Below, piece by piece: positions 1 to 6,640 of a stretch of DNA of 46,179 nt. The notes under the pieces were generated by a model that was not told where the DNA came from, made no database searches, and saw only the letters and a program-made list of their open reading frames with translations. Source of the DNA: Nitrospirota bacterium (GTDB taxonomy: Bacteria > Nitrospirota > Thermodesulfovibrionia > Thermodesulfovibrionales > JdFR-88). Position numbers and translations under genes: made by a program. The first letter of the stretch is position 1. Every line of letters starts with the position of its first letter. Location: positions 113,828 to 160,006 of the forward strand of contig JAJYJS010000003.1 in NCBI GenBank assembly GCA_021789215.1, in the 5' to 3' direction.

Positions 1-18
1 TCCTTTGAAAGTGCAAGT

Positions 19-27
19 ATTATACCA
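19..27 (-). promoter_or_regulatory. Extended -10 promoter facing the left edge
   Basis: Read on the minus strand this is TGGTATAAT, an exact extended -10 element (TGn plus TATAAT). Transcription would start near base 12 and run out of the window, so a divergent gene probably lies just to the left. No convincing -35 hexamer is visible, which is usual for extended -10 promoters. Confidence 0.45.
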
Positions 28-78
28 TTTGGAAAACGTTAAATTCCGGCAACTTCCGCCTTCAACCCGGCAGGACTA

Positions 79-92
79 TGTAACCGGTTACA
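79..92. promoter_or_regulatory. 14-bp perfect palindrome, candidate operator
   Basis: TGTAACCGGTTACA is identical to its own reverse complement. It lies almost midway between two divergent extended -10 elements (19-27 minus, 139-147 plus), centred about 70 bp from either predicted start point. That placement suits a dimeric regulator acting on both promoters. The binding protein is unknown; the operon's own NtrC-like regulator is one possibility. Confidence 0.4.
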
Positions 93-138
93 CAATCCTG
101 TGTAGCGCGGTCCATACCGGCAGGGTTGTGAACATTTA

Positions 139-147
139 TGATAAAAT
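139..147 (+). promoter_or_regulatory. Extended -10 promoter of the kinase operon
   Basis: TGATAAAAT fits TGnTAnAAT with one mismatch. The last T is only 8 bases before the ATG at 156, so the predicted transcript starts at or within a base or two of the start codon. No Shine-Dalgarno sequence precedes the ATG, consistent with a leaderless message. Confidence 0.45.
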
Positions 148-155
148 AGTGCGGA

Positions 156-1721
156 ATGGTTAAATTTCGCAAATCCCGTCATTCCCTGGCAGGAAAACTT
201 ATCTTCACCGTGGGCATCCTCATGACGATGGGCAGCCTGCTCTTCGGATATCTCTTCATAGATTACGAAAAAGAAGTCATGCTGAAAAACCTCATCAACT
301 ATGCCGCCTCCTCCACCGACCTTATTAAAAAGGGCATACAGTACGGGATGCTGACGGGGCGCAAGGACGTCATCCAGCAGAATGTGGACGTCATAGGGAT
401 GGGCGGCAACATACAATTCATACGCATATTCGGGCCTGACGGCAAGGTAAAATACGCCTCGAACAAGGCCGACATCGGCAAGGTCCCCATTTCATCAAAC
501 CAATTCGAGGAGATGGAGAGCTACCCCGCCACTTCCAGGATACTGGGCAGGGGCAGCGAAAAGATGCTGCTTTATACTATGCCGGTATTCAATGAGGCCA
601 GGTGTTTCTCCGCCCAGTGCCACTTCCACAGCCCGGACCAGAAGGTGCTCGCCGTAATAGAGGCGGGCTTCAATACAAAGGAAGTGGACTACCTGATACG
701 GCAAAACAGGGTGGCGACGGTGTTTCTGGGCGGGCTCTTTGTCGCCGTCATTTCGGTGTTCCTCTGCATGATCCTCTACAAGTTTGTTTCGAAACCGGTG
801 GCCCTGATGGAAGAGGGAATGAAGCGCATCGCCAAGGGCAACCTCGACGAACCAATCGAGATAAACACGAAGGACGAGATGGGGCTTCTGGCCAATACGT
901 TCAACTCCATGACTCAGGACCTGAAGCGCTACCGCCAGGACATGGAGAACTGGACCCGCACCCTGGAGGACGAGGTCAAGAGGAAGACCGAGGAGATAAT
1001 GAGGGCGCAGGACGAGCTTATAAACGCCGAAAAGCTGGCCTCCCTGGGAAGGATGGCCGCCGGCGTGGCCCACGAGCTTAACAGCCCGCTTACGGGGATA
1101 GTGACGTTCGCCCACCTGCTCAAGGGCCAGACCCCCGCCGGCAACGCCCAGCAGCATGAGGACCTGCAAGTCATAATAGACCAGGCCAACCGGTGCTCAA
1201 AGATAATAAAAGGGCTCCTGGGCTTTTCCAGGAGGACCGGGTTCGAGATGGTCGAGATGAACATCAACGGCCTGATTGAGGCCACCGTGTCGATGGTAAG
1301 CCATCAGGCGAGGTTTTTAAACGTCCATTTCAACATGGACCTCTCGCCCTCGGTGCCCTCAATAATGGCGGACCCCAACCAGATACAGCAGGTGTTCCTC
1401 AACATGCTCATAAACGCGGCGGACGCCATGAGCGAGAAGGGCACAATAACCATAAGCACCAAATCCGTAAAGGCAGAGGACAGGGACTTCCTGGAGATTA
1501 CCTTCTCCGACACCGGACCCGGCATTCCCGAGGACCATATAAGCAAGATATTCGAGCCGTTCTTCACCACCAAGCCGGTGGGCAAGGGCACGGGGCTGGG
1601 GCTTTCCGTGAGCTACGGGATTATAAAAAAGCACGGAGGCGATATAATAGTGAAAAACGGACCCGACAAGGGCGCAAGCTTTATCATCCGGATGCCCGTC
1701 CAGAGGAAAGGAGCGCAATGA
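156..1721 (+). CDS. Membrane sensor histidine kinase with periplasmic CX4CH motif
   Basis: This is a two-component sensor kinase of 521 residues. A membrane segment at about residues 14-34 and a second at about 188-212 bracket a periplasmic sensor domain of some 150 residues. HAMP follows (about 213-262), then a coiled linker, HisKA with the phospho-acceptor H306 (context VAHELNSPL) and HATPase_c with the N box (N416/N420), DTGPGIP and GKGTGLGLS boxes. The sensor domain contains C150-FSAQ-C155-H156, a CX4CH motif of the kind that binds some haems in cytochrome c3, so haem or redox sensing is possible but unproven. The stop overlaps the next gene as ATGA, so it is co-transcribed with two response regulators. 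The sensed signal is unknown. Confidence 0.93.
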   Translation: MVKFRKSRHSLAGKLIFTVGILMTMGSLLFGYLFIDYEKEVMLKNLINYAASSTDLIKKGIQYGMLTGRKDVIQQNVDVIGMGGNIQFIRIFGPDGKVKYASNKADIGKVPISSNQFEEMESYPATSRILGRGSEKMLLYTMPVFNEARCFSAQCHFHSPDQKVLAVIEAGFNTKEVDYLIRQNRVATVFLGGLFVAVISVFLCMILYKFVSKPVALMEEGMKRIAKGNLDEPIEINTKDEMGLLANTFNSMTQDLKRYRQDMENWTRTLEDEVKRKTEEIMRAQDELINAEKLASLGRMAAGVAHELNSPLTGIVTFAHLLKGQTPAGNAQQHEDLQVIIDQANRCSKIIKGLLGFSRRTGFEMVEMNINGLIEATVSMVSHQARFLNVHFNMDLSPSVPSIMADPNQIQQVFLNMLINAADAMSEKGTITISTKSVKAEDRDFLEITFSDTGPGIPEDHISKIFEPFFTTKPVGKGTGLGLSVSYGIIKKHGGDIIVKNGPDKGASFIIRMPVQRKGAQ

Positions 1722-2101
1722 GCAAGAAGGGCAGCATTCTGGTCATAGATGACGAAGAGATCGTAAGGATCAGCTGCATGAGAATACTCGGCCCGGCGGG
1801 CTACGATATCGAGACCGCCTCCGACGGCACCAGCGCACTCTCCATGCTTGGTGGAGACAAAAAGTACGACCTTGTGCTCACAGACCTGAAGATGCCCAAT
1901 ATGGACGGGCTTGAGGTCATGGCGGAGATAAAGAAAAGGCTGCCCGGCGCCAAGGTGATAATAGTAACCGGGTACAGCACGCTGGAGACCGCCGTAAAGG
2001 CCATAAAGATGGGGGCCTTCAACTACATAGAAAAGCCCTTCACCCCGGAATCCCTCCTTACCGCCATAAAGGAAGCCCTCGAAGAGGGAAAGGCTTCTTG
2101 A
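1718..2101 (+). CDS. Single-domain response regulator (CheY-like receiver)
   Basis: The 127-residue protein is a receiver domain only. It has the acidic pair D11/D12, phospho-acceptor D56 in the context LVLTDLKMP, the conserved Thr in VTGYS and the Lys in EKPF. No output domain follows. Its start overlaps the kinase stop by 4 bases and its own stop overlaps the TTG start of the NtrC-like regulator, so the three proteins are translationally coupled. It probably accepts phosphate from the upstream kinase, either as a relay intermediate or as a phosphate sink competing with the downstream regulator; that role is inferred from position. Confidence 0.9.
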   Translation: MSKKGSILVIDDEEIVRISCMRILGPAGYDIETASDGTSALSMLGGDKKYDLVLTDLKMPNMDGLEVMAEIKKRLPGAKVIIVTGYSTLETAVKAIKMGAFNYIEKPFTPESLLTAIKEALEEGKAS

Positions 2102-3516
2102 CGAAAATCCTTGTCCTTGACGATGAGGAAATAATCCGCCTAAGCTCAAAACGCATCCTGGAGCAGGAAAAAAGCTATTCCGTGCAGGCCACGGCCTCCC
2201 CCGTGGAAGCCCTTTCGCTCATAGAGACCTTTTCAATAGACCTTGTCCTCTCGGACCTCAAGATGCCTGAAATGGACGGCATCGAATTTTTGAAGAAGGC
2301 AAAGGAGATATCGCCCTCCACCGAGGTGATAATCATAACGGGCTACGGCACGATAAAGGATGCCGTGCGGGCCCTGCACTACGGCGCGTACGACTTCGTG
2401 GAGAAGCCGCTCAACCCGGAGGCCCTGCTGAACACCGTCGCCCGCTGTCTGGAGCGGAAAAAGCTTCTGGCCGAGAACACGAGACTGCGCAGGGAAGTCC
2501 ACTCCCTCTACAAGCTTGAAAACATCATCGGCGCCTCAAAACCCATGCAGAGGGTCTTTGAGCTGATAGGCATGGTTGCCGGGGTGGACAGCACCGTGCT
2601 CATAACCGGGGAGTCCGGCACGGGCAAGGAGCTTGTAGCCAGGGCGATCCATTACAACAGCCTGCGCCGGGACGGCCCCTTTGTGGTGATAGACTGCGTG
2701 ACGATACCCGAAAGCCTCATAGAGAGCGAGCTTTTCGGCCACCGGAGGGGCTCCTTCACCGGGGCCGCGACAAGCGAAAAGGGGCTGATAGAGCTGGCCG
2801 AAGGCGGCACCCTCTTCCTCGACGAGATAGGCAACCTGCCGCTTTCAATCCAGGTAAAACTCCTCAGGGTGCTCCAGGAAAAGGAGTTCCGTCCTGTGGG
2901 CTCGAAGCAGACCATGAATGCGGACGTGAGGTTCGTGGCGGCCACCAACAGGGACCTCCTGGAGCTTGTGCAAAAGGGCCTGTTCCGCGAAGACTTCTAT
3001 TACAGGCTGAATGTCTTCCCGGTAAAGCTCCCCCCCCTGCGTGAAAGGAGGGAAGACATCCCGGCCCTGGCGCAGCATTTCCTTAAAAAATATTCCGCCC
3101 AGACCGGCAAGGCGGTGGAGCATATCTCCGCCGAGGCGATGCGCCTTCTTCTCCGGTACGGCTGGCCCGGAAACGTCCGCGAGCTGGAAAACGCCATCCA
3201 CAGGGCAGTCATCCTCGCCGGGAGGGAATCGATTGAGGAAAAGGACATCCTTATAGAGGAAGGACAGACGGCGGCAATAGAGGGAAAAACGCCTGCCGGG
3301 GGACCAGGGCCCTCCGCGCCCAGGACGGCGGAGGAGCTGAAGCAGGCCAGAAAGAAACTGCGCGAGCGGTCAGTGGAGCAGGTCGAGAAGGACTTCGTCA
3401 TCGGGGCGCTGGACAGGAACGGCTGGAACGTCTCCCGCGCGGCGGAGGAGGTCGGGATGGAGCGGCCCAATTTCCACGCGCTCATGAAGAAATACGGGGT
3501 GAAGAAGGGGGGGTAG
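2098..3516 (+). CDS. NtrC-family sigma-54-dependent response regulator
   Basis: This 472-residue activator has a receiver domain (D53 in LVLSDLKMP), a central AAA+ domain with Walker A GESGTGKE near residue 171, the sigma-54 contact loop as GSFTGA near residue 217 (the usual form is GAFTGA) and Walker B LFLDEIG near 240. A C-terminal Fis-type helix-turn-helix occupies about residues 430-470. The predicted start is TTG at 2098, overlapping the previous stop (TTGA), which keeps the receiver in frame and full length. It should activate RNA polymerase-sigma54 promoters when phosphorylated by the upstream kinase. I found no convincing -24/-12 promoter in this window, so its targets are probably elsewhere. 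Confidence 0.93.
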   Translation: MTKILVLDDEEIIRLSSKRILEQEKSYSVQATASPVEALSLIETFSIDLVLSDLKMPEMDGIEFLKKAKEISPSTEVIIITGYGTIKDAVRALHYGAYDFVEKPLNPEALLNTVARCLERKKLLAENTRLRREVHSLYKLENIIGASKPMQRVFELIGMVAGVDSTVLITGESGTGKELVARAIHYNSLRRDGPFVVIDCVTIPESLIESELFGHRRGSFTGAATSEKGLIELAEGGTLFLDEIGNLPLSIQVKLLRVLQEKEFRPVGSKQTMNADVRFVAATNRDLLELVQKGLFREDFYYRLNVFPVKLPPLRERREDIPALAQHFLKKYSAQTGKAVEHISAEAMRLLLRYGWPGNVRELENAIHRAVILAGRESIEEKDILIEEGQTAAIEGKTPAGGPGPSAPRTAEELKQARKKLRERSVEQVEKDFVIGALDRNGWNVSRAAEEVGMERPNFHALMKKYGVKKGG

Positions 3517-3543
3517 GAGGGCATTGCGAGTCCGCTGTATCAG

Positions 3544-4528
3544 TCATTGCGGAGCGGAGCAATCCCCATTCGGGTTTTGCTCAAAAAAGACGGGATTGCT
3601 TCGGGATAATCCCCCCTCGCAATGACGGATTAAAGAGTCTCCGTCAGCCTGGTGAAGGCCGGGGACGAGGTGGATGACTCGCAATGACAGATTAAAGAGT
3701 CTCCGTCAGCCTCGTGAAGACCTCTCGTCCGTTGCCCTGTTCCGCGGAACTCGCACTGGCGGATTAAAGAGAGCCCCCGCCTGGAGCAAACTGCATACGG
3801 AGCAAAACTGCATTTGGTCATTGCGAGCAGAGCAATGAATATTGCGGAGCGAAGCAATCCCCATTCAGGGTTTACTCAAAAAAACGGGATTGCTTCGGGA
3901 TAAGATCCCTCGCAATGACAGATTAAAGAGTCTCCGTCAACCTGCTGGACCTCTCGTCCGTTGCCCCGTTCCGCGGAACTCGCAATGACAGATTAAAAAG
4001 AGCCCCGCCTGGAGCAAACTGCATACGGAGCAAAACTGCATTTGGTCATTGCGAGCAGAGCAATGAATATTGCGGAGCGAAGCAATCTCATTCCACTTAA
4101 AAATTTACAAATCCTCATATAAGTCTTTCCATTCGGGATTCATCTTCTCAATAAGACCGATTTTTTTATTTCTAGGCCCGCCTTTAATCTGTTTTTCCCT
4201 GATTATTGCGTTTTCAGCATTATCAAAGATTTCATAATAAGCCAGTTTGCACAAATTATACTTTTTGGTGAAACCATCAACCAATTTTTCTTTGTGCTCG
4301 TAAATTCTTCTTTTCAGGTTATTTGTGACCCCCGTGTATAGGACTTTATTTGTTTTATTCGTAAGTATATAAACATAGTATTGCTTCATGAGGCACCTCC
4401 TCGCAAAAAAACGGGATTGCTTCGGGATAAGCCCCCTCGCAATGACAGATTAAAGAGTCTCCGTCAGCCTGCTGGACCTCTCGTCCGTTGCCCCGTTCCG
4501 CGGAACTCGCACTGGCGGATTAAAGAGT
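3544..4528. repeat. Three tandem copies of a palindromic repeat, the third containing a GIY-YIG gene
   Basis: Each copy begins with a palindrome whose left arm runs from TCATTGCG... to ...GAAGCAATC and whose right arm runs from GGGATTGCTTCGGGATAA to CTCGCAATGAC. A unique tail follows containing GATTAAAGAGTCTCCGTCA, CCTCTCGTCCGTTGCC and GGAGCAAACTGCATACGG. Palindromes start at 3544, 3819 and 4048; copies two and three are spaced by 229 bp, while the first is longer through an internal duplication of about 50 bp. In copies one and two the palindrome loop is about 25 bp. In copy three the same loop holds a 95-codon GIY-YIG gene, after which the right arm resumes at about 4405. The final tail ends near 4528. 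Confidence 0.85.
4105..4389 (-). CDS. GIY-YIG nuclease-superfamily protein inside a palindromic repeat
   Basis: The 94-residue protein is a minimal single-domain GIY-YIG nuclease. The GIY motif is present as YYVYIL at the N terminus and the YIG motif as VLYTGVT. The catalytic Arg lies in NLKRRIYEHK and the metal-binding Glu in IIREKQIKG. The ATG at 4389 is preceded by AGGAGGTG, part of the repeat arm. Family members of this size (UPF0213/YhbQ-like) are usually stand-alone nucleases of unclear role. Here the gene fills the loop of the third palindrome in a tandem array, which suggests a link between nuclease and repeat, for example as the autonomous form of a small mobile element. Nearby repeat copies lack the gene. 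Confidence 0.88.
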   Translation of the reverse strand: MKQYYVYILTNKTNKVLYTGVTNNLKRRIYEHKEKLVDGFTKKYNLCKLAYYEIFDNAENAIIREKQIKGGPRNKKIGLIEKMNPEWKDLYEDL

Positions 4529-4580
4529 CTCCTCCCCGACGGCGCCCATCAGTATGACTAAAGACCCCTCAATGGCACAT

Positions 4581-4610
4581 AAAAAAAGGGGCCCGGATAA
4601 TCCGGGCCCC
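4581..4610 (-). terminator. Rho-independent terminator of the porin gene
   Basis: On the minus strand GGGGCCCGGATTATCCGGGCCCC (4610-4588) folds as an almost uninterrupted GC stem and is followed by seven T residues (4587-4581). It lies about 45 bases after the porin stop codon. Confidence 0.9.
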
Positions 4611-4656
4611 TTTTGAAAGTCTACCTTGGGTTACTCAACCCTTGGGTCAAAGGCAA

Positions 4657-6060
4657 TTAGAAGCTGAGAAGCAGCCCGTGCCTTACGCCCCAGGCGTTGT
4701 CCTTGTGGCCGATCATGTCTTTGTAGAAGTCGCCGGCAACCAGGTAGCCGCCCTCGACGAAGTAGGTGAGGTTCTTGGTTATCTGGTACTTGCCAAGGCC
4801 GTCAACTTCCCAGCCGATGTCGTGGCTTGCGCCAGAGCCAGTGGGAACCTCGTTGGCATGGAGCCAGTAGCCGTCGACCTTGAAGGAAGCGGCAGGGGTG
4901 ATCTGCGTCCCCACCTCGGCCTTCACGTACTGGGTGTTGGCAAGGCCGCTAAGCGTTGTGCCAGTCGCGGACGGAGCAAGATACTCGTACACGAAGGTGT
5001 AGTGCTGGACATTGTCAAGCGCCGTTATGAAGGTCTTGATCTTGTCGGGGTCGCTGCCGGAGTCGCCGCTGCCGTAGGCCCACTCGAGGCCCAGGTTCAG
5101 GTTGGCCATCGTGGTCTTCGCGCCGACCATGGCCGCCCAGCCCTCAAAATCCGCATCCGTGCCGCCGGCGGGAGCTACGACCTTGCCGGTCTGGATTTCG
5201 CCATCGGCATAGATGTTGACGCCGGAGACGGTGGTGTCACCGCGCAGGCCGATGTTCCAGAGGTGCACGCGGGTAAGCGGAGAATTATCGATTACGTTCA
5301 TGAAATTCTGGTCATCGACATAGGTGATGTCCAGGCTGGCGTTGTAGCCGGTGCCCGCATAGGCAAGGATTCCGGCATACGCCGTGGACTTCTCGTTGGG
5401 ATTGACAACCGACTTGGTGGCGGCATCATACGTGCCCTGGTTGAACCTGATGCCCACGAGGGCGGTATGGAGGTTCACCATCGGGTCGGCAAAGAGGACG
5501 AGGCCGTCGTCGCCGTTCTTGGTGTGGCTGAAGAAGAGCCCGTTGCCAAGGGCAAGAGGCATATGGCCGACCTTTATGCCGGCCGGGATGCCCAGAAGGC
5601 CAGTGCCGCTGTGCTGTATCCAGGCCTGGATGAAGGTAAGCGTCTGGGAGCTGTCGCCCATCGGCTCGCCGCCCTTGGTGTAAAGGCCGCCGGCATCGGC
5701 GAAGCCAGCGTGGTTGCCCCATGTGAGGTCGTCATCGCCGGGCCTGCCGCCGGAAAGGTCGCCCTTGCTTTCCCTGAGCTCCACAACGGCCTTTGTGCCG
5801 GAGTCCACCTGGGCGTCCAGGACGAGGTGTACGCTGGTCTCCAGGAAGGACTTGTGGTCGCTGTGGTTGTCGTTAAAGTCGCTGGTGTTGTCGGTGGCGG
5901 TGCCCCTTACCCTCACGGAGCCGCCGATGGTTATCTGAGTAGTGCCCTTCGCCACTGTCGCCTGCGTCTCAGCCGGAATCTCGGCATGTATCGCAAACGC
6001 GGTCGCGGCGAGCCCGAAAACGAAAAGCAAGCCGGAAAACAATGCTAATAACTTCTTCAA
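4657..6060 (-). CDS. Outer-membrane beta-barrel porin-like protein
   Basis: The 467-residue protein has a classic signal peptide (MKKLLALFSGLLF... with an AFA cleavage site near residue 23), alternating hydrophobic and polar strands throughout, and ends in Phe (GLLLSF), the usual outer-membrane insertion signal. This matches alginate-export-like or general porin barrels; the substrate cannot be deduced. The start codon is TTG at 6060, chosen because AGGAGG lies 7 bases upstream and the signal peptide begins there. It is a single-gene transcript with its own strong sigma-70 promoter (6248-6276), a leader of about 180 bases and a strong terminator, which suggests an abundant protein. Confidence 0.85.
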   Translation of the reverse strand: MKKLLALFSGLLFVFGLAATAFAIHAEIPAETQATVAKGTTQITIGGSVRVRGTATDNTSDFNDNHSDHKSFLETSVHLVLDAQVDSGTKAVVELRESKGDLSGGRPGDDDLTWGNHAGFADAGGLYTKGGEPMGDSSQTLTFIQAWIQHSGTGLLGIPAGIKVGHMPLALGNGLFFSHTKNGDDGLVLFADPMVNLHTALVGIRFNQGTYDAATKSVVNPNEKSTAYAGILAYAGTGYNASLDITYVDDQNFMNVIDNSPLTRVHLWNIGLRGDTTVSGVNIYADGEIQTGKVVAPAGGTDADFEGWAAMVGAKTTMANLNLGLEWAYGSGDSGSDPDKIKTFITALDNVQHYTFVYEYLAPSATGTTLSGLANTQYVKAEVGTQITPAASFKVDGYWLHANEVPTGSGASHDIGWEVDGLGKYQITKNLTYFVEGGYLVAGDFYKDMIGHKDNAWGVRHGLLLSF

Positions 6061-6063
6061 TTC

Positions 6064-6162
6064 CTAACCTCCTTGTATTATCGCGGGCTGTTCGTTGCCC
6101 CCTCCGTCCGCCAAAGGCGGATTGTGATTGTTATTTTCCCCCGCATGAGGGGCCTCTACCAA
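6064..6162 (-). other. Possible leader ORF in the porin 5' UTR
   Basis: The porin leader contains a second near-perfect Shine-Dalgarno sequence (AAGGAGGTGAT, 6181-6171) that does not serve the porin start. A TTG at 6162 opens a frame of 32 codons that ends at a TAG (6066-6064) overlapping the porin's own ribosome-binding site. The spacing from Shine-Dalgarno to TTG is long, about 12 bases. A translated leader or a ribosome standby site would both fit; translation is unproven. Confidence 0.25.
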
Positions 6163-6247
6163 TGCTGCCTATCACCTCCTTCAGAATGGTTTCAACAGCC
6201 TGTACCCGGCCAATAAATCATTTTCAAGCCCTGAAATTGAGTGAATT

Positions 6248-6276
6248 TTTATATCATTCCGGTACTTTTTTGTCAA
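6248..6276 (-). promoter_or_regulatory. Sigma-70 promoter of the porin gene
   Basis: On the minus strand TTGACA (6276-6271) and TATAAA (6253-6248) are separated by exactly 17 bases, a near-consensus promoter. The predicted start point is near 6241, giving a 5' leader of about 180 bases before the TTG start at 6060. Confidence 0.75.
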
Positions 6277-6535
6277 GGTTTTTTTGGCCTTACGGCCCTC
6301 CCCGCCCCTTCTTGTCTAAAGTATACAGCACGTCTTTGACGTATAAGCAAAAATGAGACCAAAATCACAAAAATCAAAAAAAGCCCATTTTCAGGTACTT
6401 ACCTTTGAATACTTTTGGCGCTGTTGACATGGATTGTAGTTTTTTTGCTACAGGGGTGTTGTAAAGGTGAGGCACTCTGCCCCGCTTGCGGGGAATCTCT
6501 CTTCAAGGAAGGATGCTGAACAGGTCCCTGGAGAC

Positions 6536-6624
6536 GTCATTGCGAGGAGCATTTATGCGACGAAGCAATCTCCAGGTGATTGGTATTTCCGAGGCCGGGA
6601 TTGCTCCGCTTCGCTCGCAATGAC
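6536..6624. repeat. Solo palindromic (MITE-like) element, no gene inside
   Basis: The 89-bp element has perfect 11-bp terminal inverted repeats (GTCATTGCGAG and CTCGCAATGAC) and inner arms containing GAAGCAATCTCC and GGGATTGCTCCGCTTCG. These are the same motifs as the tandem array at 3544-4528. It begins 16 bases after the end of the efflux pump gene and may serve as its transcription terminator or an mRNA stabiliser. It looks like a non-autonomous copy of the GIY-YIG-associated element. Confidence 0.75.
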
Positions 6625-6640
6625 TTGAAGGGAGAAGGTG

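Noticed and set aside
3544-4528. Tandem repeats as a possible CRISPR array
   Set aside because: The units are about 229 bp, palindromic, with no short regular spacers, and no cas genes are nearby.
4642-6048. 468-codon plus-strand open frame opposite the porin gene
   Set aside because: It mirrors the porin gene. The minus-strand frame has a signal peptide, a C-terminal Phe, a promoter and a terminator; the plus-strand product is low-complexity Val/Gly/Ala-rich with no family pattern.
6165-6182. CACCTCCTT resembling the 3' end of 16S rRNA on the plus strand
   Set aside because: No other 16S sequence precedes it. It is the complement of a strong Shine-Dalgarno sequence in the porin leader.
6413-6430. 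TTGGCGCTGTTGAC as a possible sigma-54 promoter
   Set aside because: The GG and GC dinucleotides are not at the required 10-base spacing and no gene follows on that strand.
6424-6452. Plus-strand TTGACA followed by GCTACA at 17 bases
   Set aside because: The -10 is poor and no plus-strand gene follows; only the palindromic element and the 3' end of cusA lie downstream.
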